Of a DNA stretch of 64,000 nucleotides, positions 21,303-33,699 are shown one piece after another (position 1 is the stretch's first letter; each line of letters begins with the position of its first letter). The DNA lies in the NCBI GenBank assembly GCA_025174535.1, contig JALBUN010000023.1, positions 1,054,001-1,118,000 of the forward strand, in the 5' to 3' direction. A program made the translations under genes and the position numbers. The DNA comes from Cantharellus purpuraceus. Taxonomy: Eukaryota > Basidiomycota > Agaricomycetes > Cantharellales > Hydnaceae. The notes below the pieces were generated by a model. That model worked only from the letters and a program-made list of their open reading frames with translations, did no database searches and had not been told where the DNA came from.

Positions 21303-21318
21303 GGTTATGGACCCCAGC
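21303..21318 (+). promoter_or_regulatory. Copia primer-binding site, half-tRNA type
   Basis: Directly after the 5' LTR the sequence GGTTATGGACCCCAGC is complementary to a stem ending in an anticodon CAT (CCATAACC). It resembles the internal tRNA-iMet site used by Drosophila copia, where a cleaved half tRNA primes synthesis. The tRNA gene itself is not in the window. Confidence 0.5.
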
Positions 21319-24300
21319 CTCCAGATCTAAACAGTTGCTCAAACACACTTATATCATCAAAATCCTCTTATTCCCATCCACCTTTTCCAACCCCTCATTC
21401 CCCATTAAAAAACAACTTCAACCTCAATCACATTTCCCTTTTGGATACATTACATCCTCCCCTTTCCCCTCAGTTTCTCCCAGCAGTCATCTCTTCAGCT
21501 TCCAAAGGGTTTCAGGTTTTAAAGGTGAGAAAGGATCCCTTCTCATTGTCTAGTGTTATAAAGCCATACCCCTGGCCTTAGTTCACCAGTTGACTGAGGC
21601 CTCTTGTTAACCTTGGGTGCTGGAGTCTGTGGTCTGCAGACTCATAACAGTTCACCTGATTTTCAGTGAGGTTGTGCCATCTCATTCTGAGTCCTGTTGT
21701 CTCTGAAGTTGCTGGGAGATGATTGGTGCCATTTGGACCATTTTCTCTATCCCTAGGACCCCCCTGGACGACTCAGGACCGTTTTGGACCCCCTAGGACT
21801 ATTACATCTTGGATTTGGTGCTCTGCACTTATTTTTACCCTCCTGCACTTCCTGTGTCTGTATCGCCTCCTATATCTTGTCTATGTAGTGTTCGCACCCT
21901 CTCTAACCATCTCACAACACTGCAAACCTATCCTATCACCTGTTCACCTGCAATCATCAAAAAACTGCATTTGAACTTGTATACACTTATCCAAAATATA
22001 CGTGTATCTCACCCAACTCATCTAGTCATACCTATCCCTTGCTGCACATATCTATAAACCATGTCTACAACCACCTCCAATGATGACTCTCTCTCCTAAG
22101 TTCCCCATCCTCTCAGATTCAAATTATCATGACTGGGCATTCAACATGACTGCAAGGTTGCATTCAAAGGGCTTGTGGATGCTTGTCAATGGCAAGAAGA
22201 AGCACCCCACTGAACCATGGAGAAATGGGAAATGGATCAGGAGGTAGCACCTGGACTCATTGCATCAACCTTGGAACAAGGGCAGCAAGTTCATGTTCAG
22301 GGATTAGAGGACAATCCGGTGAAAATGTGGGAGGCTCTGCACAAGGTCCACGTTCAGAAGCAGGCAGGCACTCATTTCAATGCCTATGATGCACTCTTCA
22401 ATATATGGAAGGCTCCTGATGAGACACTCCAGTCACTGATTGGTTGTGTCAGCTCTGCCATGCAACTCTGCCAGAATCTTCATCCATCTGATGGCTCATA
22501 TACTCTGGCCAGACAGGACGAGGAACTGGTGATCATGACACTCATTAGAGCCCTTCCTGAAGAGTTTGACAGCTTCATGTCTGCATTACTGCTTCAAAAG
22601 GACATTAACAAGGCTAAAGTTATTGAAGCCTTTATCACGGAGGAGAACAACCATCTGCATTGTTCTGTTCAATCAGCCATGCTGTCCAACAAACCACTTG
22701 CTTCAACATCCTCTAAATGGTGCAACTTCTGCCAAGCATCCACTCACAACACCAATGTTTGCTTTGCTCTAGCCAATGCCAAGAAGGCAAATCTGGAGTG
22801 CAGACAGATGGCTAAGCAGGAGAAGAAGCAGAAGCAGAAGGCAAAGCAGGCAGATGAATCTATCTCCTCTGTTGTTGAAGTTGCAGGATCGGCATTTACC
22901 ACTGCAAGCATTCCCTCTCCTCATCATGCACACCTTGTCTCTGATACCAGTTCCCTTTGGTGCACTGATTCAGAGGCTTCATTACATATGACTCCACATC
23001 ACCATTGATTTAAGGAACTCAAACCTCATAGAGCTCCCATTGAATTGGCAGACAATAGTGTTGTGTACTCTGAAGGGATTGGCACAGTGATGTTTTGCCC
23101 AAATGACCCAAACTTGAACCCTATACTGTTCAGCAATGTACTATATGTTCCCAAACTTGCAAACAGCCTTTGCTCCATCCTCTTCTTGACCATGCACTGT
23201 CAGATTCATGTGGAAATCATAGGAGTGGTTGTGAAATTCTACAAGTTGGGCAAACTGATATGTACTGCAACGGTCAAGGAGAGACTGGCATACCTGGATG
23301 GCAACACTCTCTCCCACACTGCACACATTGTTGCATCCAAGTCACTGGATCTACAACTCTGGCACCATCATTTTGGGCACCTTGGGATTGATGCTGTCAA
23401 ACAGCTGATCACACAGAATATGGTGGAGGGGATGGACATCACATCAGACAATCCATTCCCCAAAATCTGTGAAGCATGCATTCATGGTAAACAACACCAT
23501 GATTCATTCCCCAAGAAAGCCTCTTTCAGGGCCATGGACATTCTCCAACTCATCCATTCAGATGTTCATGGTCCATTGAAGGTGCCCACTGGATAAGGAT
23601 TTAGGTACTGGATCACATTCATTGATGACAAATCTCATTTTGTGACCCTGTACTTGATCAAGACCAAGGACCAGGCATTAGATGCAGTTCAAAGCACTGG
23701 TGGAGAATCAGACTGGCAAACAGATCAAAACCCTGAGAGATGATAAAGGAGGAGAGTACTCATTGCACCAATTCTCTTTCCTGACCACATCCTCTGGGAT
23801 CTTCAGGCAAAAGACTGCACCAGGAACACCACAGCAGAATGGAGTTGCAGAGTGCTACAACAGGACTCTGGAAGAAGGCATTATCTCCATGTAGCATGAT
23901 GCCCAACTAGGTCCTTCTCTCTGGGGAGAAGCAGCATTAGCATTCACTCTTCTTCACAACTGCTCTCCCACATCTGCACTATCCCATGGGACTCCATATG
24001 AAGCCTGGCATGGCCACAAGCTGTCTGTTGCACATTTCAGGGTATTTGGTTCCACTGCATTTGTCCATGTCCCCAAATCCAAAAGGCACCACCTTGAACC
24101 ACACTCTACCAAGTGCGTCATGATTGGATATGAACACAGGACTAAGGCATGGCGACTGTGGGATCCAGCTAAAAGGAGGTATTGATCAGCAGAGATGTCA
24201 TTTTTGATGAATCTGACCACTCACACACATCCACCATGTACAATCTACCACAACAACTTGTACAACTTTCTGATGATGTGTCCATTCACCAGACCACTAC

Positions 24301-24390
24301 TTTACCTCCAGCTATCCCTCCAGCTACTCCCCCTTTACCACCATTGCCAGATGCTGCAACAGCATCCCCTCCAGCATCCCCATCTCCACC

Positions 24391-25812
24391 TGTTTTGGAA
24401 CCCACAAAATTATGGTGTTAGGGCAAACTCTAAATCACCACAATTCCATGAATGAACAGCTGAGAAGAATATCAAATCCTACTGCAGCACAACTCCAGAA
24501 ACAATTTAACGTTTGTACTTTGGTTACAATCCGTTGTAATGGTCAATGCAGATGATATGCAGGAAGGTAATACTTTTCTCAGCAGTAGGGAATGAATTCC
24601 AGAGTCTAGAGTTCATGGACGCTTAGGGGTCTGGATATTCCAAAAAGAGGGGAATGCACTTAGAGGCTAGAGGAAGTAGGTGGATGAATCCAACCGTCCA
24701 ACCAGTGACACTCAGAACCGGGTAACAGCGATGTGAGAAGTAGTCTAGCAACTGCTTCGCACGAGTTCAAGATCCTAATGCTCTGCAAAGGCAGTACACA
24801 CTAGTAACTTAAACAAGAGCACTAATGGCAGGACTATCAACAGACAATCTCACCCTGTAGATTTGTAGTCACGTGAGGCAGATACTACACTCACGCCCAA
24901 AGCAGGAATATCACTACTTCAAGTGCAATCGAATACAGTTACACAACTGTAAGCGACCCTTGAACTGGACAATCAACAGTTACTGAGATATAGAGGATGA
25001 CACTGTATGTCACTCTAGTCACACTGATGTGCAAATGATGGGGTAGAAATGGTTATTTATTCAGAGGCAGAATGGGCTCCTTTTATATTGTATTTACAGG
25101 AGCTGACTAATACTACTGGAAACTTCTACCTATTAATAGATGGAAACTACTGGAAGCTAGTGGAATATGTGAGAAGGGGGTGGAAGTTTCCTAGCCAATG
25201 AGCTGCTTGGATTTGCTCTGACTCATGGCATGAGTCATGGATGGAGTCATAGTATGACTCAGAGCAGGAGTCATAGTATGAGTAATCACAGGAGTCATGG
25301 TATGAGTCATGGAAGGAGTCATAGCATGAGTCACCATTACTCAAATAACTCAGTCAATACTTTGTTTCCTGGGCTGATCAGCACAGCTATGGGTAGGCAC
25401 AGCTTCTATTGAACTCTCCACTGAAAATGGAGTCAGGAGGTGCAGTGGTTGCAAAGATATTGAGCATTTACTGGCAGTGGTGACCAGATTGAGTCGGAGA
25501 TTGAAATGAGTCATGTGATTGAAAATGAGTCAGTAGTCCAGGTGACTCCGGCTGACTTTAAAGCTGCTGACATCTGCGAAGGTTTGTGGGTCCATGTGGG
25601 TCCCAAAACTTTGCCCAGCAGAACAATAAGTTTGTAGACTCATTTCTGCATGGAAAATTCCCGAAAAAATATGAAAAAATAGAGAATATTTGAATGGCCC
25701 TGAATCAAGAGAAAGCAGCAGATATATGCTGATATTTTAAGGCCATGAAGTGAAATTGTACAGTTTTGGGACTTTAAACAAGATCTTTTAAGGGAAAACC
25801 AGTTCCCATACA
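24391..25812 (-). mobile_element. Solo LTR, family A (A1), in copia
   Basis: A 1422-bp solo LTR with a perfect duplication ccacc (24386-24390 and 25813-25817), interrupting the variable linker between copia integrase and RT. It has the A1 promoter with several TGASTCA sites (about 25218-25335) and TATAAAAGG in the minus-strand sense. Confidence 0.9.
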
Positions 25813-26996
25813 CCACCTCTACCACCTGACCCTCCTCCAAGGCATTCAGCATGCATATACATCCCTCCCCAACCATGGTGGCTTGTCCCAAATGCTGCCC
25901 AGTACAGGAATCCTCCACCTGAGTCACAGGAGAGGGATGATCCAACTGAGGGGGTGGATGACGTCCAGAATGAGGGGGTGGAACAGGCTGAATCTGCCAT
26001 ACCATCTGTCCAACATTCACTTGAGGAACTTGTCAACCTCAGCAACACTCCTGACCTCCCTGAACCATCCACTTATCAGGAGGCCATGTCTAGAGTTGAT
26101 GCACCATGGTGGAGAGAGTCCTGCAATGAAGAATATCAGTTGCTTATGGACAACAATGTTTAGACTGTGGTGGATCTCCCTGCAGGCAAGAAGGCTGTGG
26201 GCTCCAAATGGGTATTCAAACTTAAGAAGAACCCTGATGGATCCATTGAGCGCTTCAGATCTAGAGTGGTTGCAAAAGGATACACACAGAAGGCAGGGAT
26301 TGACTTCACAGAAACATTTGCCCCTGTTGTGAGATTCAACATGCTCAGAGTGCTCCTGGCTCTTGCTGCCCTTGAGGATCTGGAATTGGACCAAGTTGAT
26401 TTCAAATCTGCCTATTTGAATGGGGATATTGAAGAGGAGGTCTACATGGAACTTCCAGACAGGTACAGGCAAGGAGACAAGGTTGGGAGACCAAACAAGG
26501 CCATCTATGGAACCAGGCAAGGGGAAAACAGGTGACATGCCAAACTGGACCAAGCCTTTCATGACATGGGATTCACCAGATCCAAGGTGGACAGCTGCCT
26601 TTACCTCTACATCCAAGGACCTGTCAAAGTCTACATCCCTGTCTATGTTGACAATCAGCTTATAGCATGCAACAGTTGCACCCATCTTGACAAAGTAAAG
26701 CTTGAGCTGTTGCAACACTTCAAAATGAAGGACATGGGACCTGCCAGGTACATTGTTGGTCTGGAAATCCACAGGGACAGGAGAAAGAGGACATTGCACA
26801 TTAATCAGCACAAGTACGCACTGGATGTTTTGAAGTGGTTCAACATGGAGAATTGCAAGCCAGTGTCAACTCCTCTTGATCCAGGCTGTCAGCTAACTTT
26901 GCAGGATGTGAAGCCATGTGGTTGAAACAGTTGCTAACTGAACTTGGTTACCACCTTCCTCCAGTCACACTTTATTGTGACAGCCAACCTGCCATT

Positions 26997-27738
26997 TGTT
27001 GAAAAAATTTTGCCTTGCTGGGGGTGTGTGGAGAGTAGATTTCGAATAGAGACAGAGGGAGTGATGGGAACTGGATGTATGCATAGTCGAATTGAAGATA
27101 CACTTGAGTAGTATCTTCCTACGAAGTTTGATGGGATTTGGTGTGATCTTCGTCTAGATATCGACAATTTAAGCAGGGATCAGGAGCAGATGACTCGAAT
27201 GAGAGTAAATGCTTAATAGAAAATCAACCAGTGGAGCTTAGGCTTCGCAAACTGGGATTCGAATATATGTTGCAATACTCTGGAAGAGTATGCAAAATAT
27301 TGTAGAAATACGTGTTCGTTCTGGAGTTATTCCAGAAACGAATAGTTCAGACACAGACAACAGAAACAGGTGAGAGGAAATTCTCTGGTCCATTGCATAT
27401 CTAGCTAGGCGTGTTTTATACAAGATATGCATGCTAATAACTCATGATAAAAGTTCTGTGTCATTTGAAACATGGGAAAGAAACTTGTGATAAAAACGAA
27501 ATGGGGGGTGGAGCCAATAGGGGAAAAAATGACGAAATAAAATATAAAAGAAATATAGGAGAATGATCTGATGTGTGTGGAGCTTACAGGGGCTTCTCCT
27601 CTTCCCTCCTAACCATTTCCCCTCGCTTTCCTACCTCCCCCTCAACCTCCTGAGCCTCCTATGTGCTCCTATTCCTCCTATCCCCTCTGTTCCCCCTCTG
27701 TTCCCCTCTCCCCTAGAAGTCCGGTCTTCCAAAAAACA
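26997..27738 (+). mobile_element. Family E solo LTR in copia RNase H
   Basis: A 742-bp element from TGTTGAAAAAATTTTGCC to CTTCCAAAAAACA with a perfect target duplication ccatt (26992-26996 and 27739-27743). It splits the RNase H reading frame at DSQPAI|GVSTP. An interior AATATAAAAG supports plus-strand sense. Confidence 0.85.
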
Positions 27739-27953
27739 CCATTGGGGTATCCACTCCAGGATGAAGCACATTGATGTTGTGTATCACTGGTTGAGAGAAA
27801 AGGTGGAAAGAAGATTGCTGAAACTCCAGTTTGTGCTGACTAATGAGATGGTAGCTGATATGCTAACCAAGAGTCTGGTGTGTGCCAAGCATGTGAAGTT
27901 CAGAGATGGATTAGGGATTGGTAGGATTGAAGGGATGGTTCATTGAGGGGGTG

Positions 27954-28107
27954 TGTTGGAATGGACTGAAGGTCCCTAGAAAGATTGGTATGGATTGGAT
28001 TATTCTATGAGGAGATATGAGTGTTTTATGTGTTACAATTTCACTTTTTTGCTGAGTTTGTAGTTTGGCTTATCTAATAACACACATCTTTGCTTTTGAG
28101 CTCTACA
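27954..28107 (+). mobile_element. Copia 3' LTR
   Basis: A complete 154-bp LTR with TGTTGGAATG and GCTCTACA ends, preceded by the polypurine tract GAGGGGGTG. It is very close in sequence to the 5' LTR, differing at few positions (for example GGAATGGACTG against GGAATGCACTG), which suggests the copia insertion is younger than the Ty3 copies around it. Confidence 0.9.
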
Positions 28108-28583
28108 AACTAAAGGGCAATGTAAGGTTGGCTGTGGTCTGAAAGGACATGTCCTCACATAGTGGAGGACAATGTAGACAGGTTCTCCCCGATAGAGGGA
28201 GAACATGAAGAAGCAATGGATGATCCCAAGGACCATCTAGATGAAAAATTGCCAGCTATAGAACAGATGAATGGGATGAGGAGGTCACCCCATACAAATG
28301 GGACAACCAAGATGATGCCCCTGAAAAGGAGGCTACACCAATGTATCACTCTAATGCGATATGAATTTGACCCAATGATCAAATTCCACTGAAACACACC
28401 TATGCAGTGCATTTCTGTAGTGCAACAAGATTTCCAACAAGTAGGGAATCAGTACAGCTGCATATAGCTGCTGTCAGTGTCGACAGATCAGCTGAACCTG
28501 TTTATAATCATAGGAGCCAACAGAAGTTGACAGTGTGACCCAATAGGCCATGCATAAATAATAAAACAATCTCCAGGTATTGG

Positions 28584-28979
28584 GAGATTGGTGGAACACT
28601 TGCTCACTGTCTATTAGACAGTGGGAGCAAGGGGATAATGATATCCCCTGAATTCACATGCATGACAGGTATGAAAACCTTCACACTAGAGCAACCCATT
28701 GCACTGCAATTAGCATGCATTGGAAGCAGGAGTACCATAAATTATGGTACTCACACTACCATAAAGTTTGGTAGTCAGAACATTGAAGAATATTTTGATG
28801 TCACCAACATTGAGTATTATGATGTAATACTTGGCACCCCATTCCTACAAAAGCTAAGAATATGCTTGGACTTTAATGGCCCAGGCCAAATCATGATGGG
28901 AACTGAAGAAGTCCCTACCAATGAAGTGCATAATACCGATGCTCTTCGTACCCCATCATGGGGTATAAACTCAATATGA
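28584..28979 (+). pseudogene. Retroviral-type aspartyl protease of Ty3 family F
   Basis: GTLAHCLLDSGSKGIMISPEF contains the catalytic DSG, and EYFDVTNIEYYDVILGTPFL is the conserved C-terminal half of retropepsins in basidiomycete Ty3 elements. It would process the Gag-Pol polyprotein. The frame ends at TGA 28977 and the downstream linker to RT is broken. Confidence 0.75.
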
Positions 28980-29237
28980 AGGAGTATTGGTGTGAATAAA
29001 TGATGCCAAGGGGGTAACTCTAAACACGAACTACCCACAATGCAGTCCTTCCCAAAAGAAGGACTAGACTCAGTAAAGGACCCCCAATGGAGGATCCAAA
29101 TAAGAGCACAAGGCAAATAGCTTTATCTCATGGAGGATCAACTGCCTACATGGCTGATCAGTGTCAGTTTGTTTATGGAATAGATCCTATAAGCCTGCGC
29201 GCAATGGTCCTAGCAAACAGATGGTGTGTAATGCAGT

Positions 29238-30573
29238 TGTTCAGCATGCCAAAGAACAATCAGGTCGAGGGGTAGGGGTAGCACTGAGTAACAGGAAAGT
29301 GTAATAGTGCTCTGTGGTTGGAGGAGGATGGGGAGCGAAAAGGACAGTCCAGATGGTTGATCGTGCTCTGTGACTAGATGACAATGGGGAGCCTGGTTGG
29401 GAGGTACATGAAAGCTGGTTTCAGGAGATGCAACCTCTTGGTGGCAGAGGGAAATCTGATCGTTGAACCAAGGTGCTTTGCCTCAGTGTAGAGATGATGG
29501 ATTCTGATATAGAGCATAGAGCGTAGACTTAGAGTGTGGACTTTGACTTTAGAGCATTGGCTGAAAACTTGTTGATTGATCCCAAAGATGAAAACTAGCA
29601 CCCTTTTATATACAAATCCCCAGGGCACAATGATGCAATATGATGCAAGAAATGCTGATCAAGCCAGCTGACGAAGCATGTGAAGTTGAACTACTAATGG
29701 GGAAATCATGGAGAAATGAAGCAACAGATAGGGGTAATCTTTGTAAGAATAGGAGGTGATGAGTAATAAAAGAACCAAAAATAGAACAAGGATGAGTAAG
29801 TTGTGTATGAATGAATTAAAAGATGAAACAGGGGTGAGTCATATAAAAGAACAATAGAAACATCCACCAATACCATCTTCCCTACGGCTCCAAAGGTAAA
29901 TCAACCCTGAGTCACATGAGGACTTCAGTCAGCATCCACAACAAATACTCCTTATTGTCTTAGTGATACATCTCCATATGGTATCCCGTTCCAAGGGTAT
30001 TTGGTCCCTTTGCCTGACACAATGTAACCTGAGTTGGATTGAAGTGGGAGGATAGGTCAGCGATGGCAACTGAAATTCTACCTCATGTTCGACTCTTCTA
30101 TCCATGTTACAATATAGAGGTGAAATGCTGAGGAATGTATATGGTTCAACAGAATTGTGAAAGAATATAGGATCGCCAATGGCATAAGAGAGACATGGTG
30201 GGGATCTTGGATGTTGAAAGAGTTTTGGAAGTATTTTGACAGTGGAGGTGGCTTAACATGCCCGTGGAGCTCAGCGTATTTTTGATAGTCCTCTGTGTCC
30301 AGAGACCAGTGTGACATATTATTAGAAGAGATGTTGGAGAGGGGAATAGAATTGGAAGCCATGTGAATGATGATGAGAGGATTGGTGTGAATAGAAGGCT
30401 GATAATGATCAATGGTGATGAAACATGAGTGATGATTGATGGCTAGAATTAGAGATTGAGGTGGAGAGGGAGTTGCGGTGCTATTTAAAAGTTTGATATG
30501 AAAAGACGCTGGTGGAGTTGGACTGTCAGAGTGGTTTGATATATGTCCTCGATGCGTCCTGGCCTGTCATCAG
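29238..30573. other. Unclassified insertion within family F pol
   Basis: The protease linker and the start of RT (KEKYADLFGSIPLELP, from about 30590) are separated by 1.3 kb of unrelated sequence. On the minus strand it reads from TGATGACAGGCCAGGACGC at the right, through TATATAAAAGG (near 29608), towards GGCATGCTGAACA at the left, so it could be another solo LTR. The candidate flanks (gcagt and gatcc) do not match. Several short open frames on the minus strand look random. Confidence 0.4.
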
Positions 30574-30589
30574 ATCCCTCAGTTGAGGG

Positions 30590-31102
30590 ATCAAAGGAAG
30601 GAAAAGTATGCTGACCTATTTGGCAGCATACCATTAGAACTTCCCCAATCAGGACAACATCAGACATGATGTTGCCCACTGTGCATATCAATCTAAACTT
30701 GATATGTCTGAGGCGTACAAACAGATATGTGTCAGACCAACGGATATACCCAAGACAGCATTTGCAACCATCTTGGGGACATTCATCAGTCAAGTCATGC
30801 AGCAAGGGGACTGCAATGCCCCCTTAACATTTCAGTGGCTCATGACTGCCATCTTCCATGAATATATCAGAAGATTCATCCATGTATATCTGGATGACAT
30901 ATTTGTGTACTCTCATACTATACAAGAGCATGAACACCACCTAGTGTTCACTGAGCTCAGGAAAGCACATATGTTCCTGAGCAAGGATAAGATCAATCTA
31001 TACTCAACAAGTATGGATTGCCTTGGTCACCTAATAGATGACCAAGGTGTGCATGCAGATGCTGATAAAAATGCAGCAAATATGAGAATGGAGATGACCT
31101 AG
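30590..31102 (+). pseudogene. Reverse transcriptase of Ty3 family F
   Basis: Contains KLDMSEAYKQICV, TFQWLMTAIFHEYIRRFIHVYLDDIFVYS with an intact YLDD active site, and CLGHLIDDQGVHAD. The fingers region before KLDM is shortened by a deletion and frame change near 30650. A stop follows at 31100. Confidence 0.8.
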
Positions 31103-31227
31103 GTCGTACCACAAAGTCTAATATTTTCCTGGACTAGTGCAGTATCTGGTGCACTATATGCCAGACATAACTGCATACACAACCCCATTATTGGGTTGTT
31201 GCTCATAATAATTGTCCATTCTTATGG

Positions 31228-31815
31228 ATGCTGCTGCTGGAGAAATGCTTTGAAAGCATCAAGCTCCTAGCATGTAGGGCTCCAATATTGAAGCCCATCG
31301 ATGTCAATAACGCTGATACTATTTGGGTTATTACTGACAGCTCCAAGACTGGAGTCAGAGCCATCTATGGAAAAGGAAAAGATTGGCAGACCTGTCAGCC
31401 TGCCAGATTCCTATCCAAGAAATTTAGTGCTGCACAACAGCACTATAAGACTCATGAGCATGAGACTATAGCCATGCTTGAAGCCCTAATGAGATGGGAA
31501 GATAAGCTACTAGGATGAAAGTTTGTCCTAGTAACTGACCACAAGGGTCTCAAATACTCCGAGACCCAAAAGAACCTGTCTCCTAGACAGATTAGGTGGT
31601 GGGAGTTCTTATCCCATTTCAACTTTACTACCCTTCATATAGATGGGGTAGAGAACAAAGTAGCGGATTGTCTATCACGCTACTATGTTGATGACTCCCC
31701 AACAGAGAGTCATCCCAACTACATCTACGTGAGTGCAGATGTACATCTCAACCCTGAAGCAGAACTGCTCCCCATGGAATGGTTTGTCAAGATCAGGACA
31801 GCAGCAGCCACCTGA
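31228..31815 (+). pseudogene. RNase H of Ty3 family F
   Basis: The first Asp lies in WVITDSSKTGVRAIYG, a Glu in HYKTHEHETIAMLEAL, and the last Asp in LVTDHKGLKY. This is followed by the conserved WWEFLSHFNFTTLHIDGVENKVADCLSRY. A TGA interrupts at 31516-31518, and further stops occur at 31813 and 31963. Confidence 0.8.
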
Positions 31816-32054
31816 AGGCAACTGCTCAAGAAAAAAGAAAACAGAGCGCTAGAAGCTGAAGCACTCAATGTTCAAACAGAATCATTGAATGATGATTTTA
31901 AGTCCTCTAAAGAAATAGAGGACATTGGAGTGATGTCATCAGATGATGATGGAACACCATTGTGATCCCATGTTGAGCATGGGATCAACCTCATGCAGAT
32001 TGTACAAGGCACATATAGAAAGGATACTGACTGTCCTTTCAAAGGTGCTGGAAG

Positions 32055-32821
32055 TGTTGTGTATAAAATCACCTTGCTGTGGGGGAATGAAGAGTAGATG
32101 TTGAATAGAGACTGAGGGAGCGATGGGACCTGGGTGTATGCATAGTCTAATGAAAGATACAGTTGAATAGTATCTTCCTATGAAATTTGAAGTGATTCGG
32201 TTGAGTCTTCGTCTAGATATTAATACTTTGAGTGAGCAGCAGGAGCAGATGACTCGAATATGAGTAAATGCTCAATAGGAAAATAGCCAGTGGTCGTATG
32301 GCTTTGTAATTCAGGATTTGGATAGAGTATGCAATATTCTAATAGAATATGCAAAGGATAGTAGAAATACATGTTCGTTCTGGAGTTATTCCAGATACAA
32401 ATAGTTTAAGCACACAGACAGAATAGGTGAGAGATAATTACTCTGAATTGTTCAAGGGCAATACAAGCATAATTTATACATGGTAAGGGGCCTCATGTAT
32501 GCAAAAGTCCTTCATAAATCTTCTAGACCAATGATAGAATATGTGATGGAGGAATGATGTGGGGGGTTGTCCATGATGTGAAAATGATGAAATAAAATGT
32601 AAGAAAATGTCCAGGCAGTCCTAGGACTCACAGGGGCTTCTCCTATTCCCTATGCCATCCCTATAATCATCTCCACTTGTCCCCTTCTCCCCTCTGATCC
32701 CCCTGAGCCTTCTTTGTGCTCCTGTTCCCCTATCCCCTTTATCCCTCTTCTCCTATGATTCTGGTTCTATTGCTCATGGAGTAAGTCCGAAGTGAGTTAG
32801 TGGACTCACTCCCCAATAACA
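32055..32821 (+). mobile_element. Family E solo LTR in Ty3 family F
   Basis: A 767-bp element from TGTTGTGTATAAAATC to CCCCAATAACA with a perfect duplication ggaag (32050-32054 and 32822-32826). Removal joins GGTGCTGGAAG to CACCTAAAG. All three E copies lie in the same orientation. Confidence 0.9.
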
Positions 32822-32929
32822 GGAAGCACCTAAAGAACACATATGATTTGGTGTGTGTGATGGTCTAATATGGACCAAAAATATATAAAGATGCGATGTC
32901 ATCTGTATACCCCACTCAGCGTTTCTGAA

Positions 32930-33147
32930 AGGTAGGAGGCTGGTTGAGATAATAGTTGACCATGCGCACCAAGTAGTTGGCCATTTTGGTCAACTAAAGA
33001 TCGTGAATTACATTTGATGGTTGTACTGGTGGCCAGACATGACCACCAATGTCGAATCATTCTGCACTTTGTGTGTGAAGTGCCAAATGAATAAAGACAG
33101 TATGAAGAAACCCATAGGGCTTCTTCATAGCTTGCCAGTACCAGAAC
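32930..33147 (+). pseudogene. Integrase zinc-binding region of Ty3 family F
   Basis: IIVDHAHQVVGHFGQLK supplies the two His and, after a TGA, WWPDMTTNVESFCTLCVKCQMNK supplies the CX2C of the H2C2 domain. The sequence stops at LPVPE, just before the catalytic core, at the edge of the family A LTR. Confidence 0.75.
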
Positions 33148-33699
33148 TGTTTTGGAACCCACAAAATTATGGTGTTAGGGCAAACTCTAAATCACCACAA
33201 TTCTGTGAATGAACAGCTGAGAAGAACATCAAACCCTGCTGCAGCACAACTCCAGAAACAATTTAACGTTTGTACTTTGGTTACAATCCTTTGTATTGGT
33301 CAATGCAGACTATATGCAGAAAGGTAATACATTTCTTAGCAGCAAGAAATGAATAAGACTTCCAGAGTCTAGAGTTCACGGACGCTTAGGGGTCCAGATA
33401 TTCCAAAAAGAGGGGAATGCACTTAGAGGCTAAAGGAAGTAGGTGGATGAATCCAACCGTCCAACCAGTGGCACTCTGAAACAGCGATGTGTGAAGTAGT
33501 CTAGCAACTGCTTCACACAAGTTCAAGATCCTAATGCTCTGCAAAGGCAGTACACACTAGTAACTTAAACAAAGAGCACTAATGGCAGGACTATCGACAG
33601 ACAATCTCACCCTGTAGATTTGTAGTCACGCGAGGTAGATACTACACTCATGCCCAAAGCAGGAATATCACTACTTTGAGTGCAATCAAGTACAGTTAC

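Larger units (their letters stand above)
22061..27946 (+). pseudogene. Copia gag-pol polyprotein, broken
   Basis: Domains in order: a gag of the UBN2 type (YHDWAFNMTARLHSKGLWML), a knuckle CNFCQASTHNTNVC, protease with DSEAS in place of DSGAS, integrase (HHHFGHLG; CEACIHGKQ; HSDVHGP; LRDDKGGEY; QQNGVAECYNR), RT (SKWVFKLKKNPDGSIERF; QVDFKSAYLNGD) with YVDN where YVDD is expected, and RNase H (AMWLKQLLTELGY; MKHIDVVYHWLREKVE). Stops occur near 22098, 23007, 23595, 23894, 24181, 26161 and 26533. Protease and RT active sites are both altered, and part of RNase H is deleted near 26900. Confidence 0.85.
21149..28107 (+). mobile_element. Ty1/copia retrotransposon, nearly complete, inactivated
   Basis: The order is a 5' LTR (21149-21302, first two bases changed), a primer-binding site, about 740 bp of leader without recognisable genes, a single gag-pol frame (22061-27946), a purine tract GAGGGGGTG, and a 3' LTR (27954-28107). 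Two solo LTRs are inserted: family A at 24391-25812 and family E at 26997-27738. The 5' flank is a broken inverted copia, so the element's own target duplication cannot be verified (right flank aacta). Confidence 0.85.
28108..33147 (+). mobile_element. Second Ty3-type retrotransposon (family F), internal region without LTRs
   Basis: A pol region different from the chromovirus: protease, RT, RNase H and the integrase zinc region are present in order, with a large unclassified insertion (about 29238-30573) and a family E LTR (32055-32821). The part 28108-28560 is decayed coding sequence with stops. The integrase core and both LTRs are missing. The right end stops exactly at a family A LTR, beyond which unrelated DNA begins. 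Confidence 0.75.
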
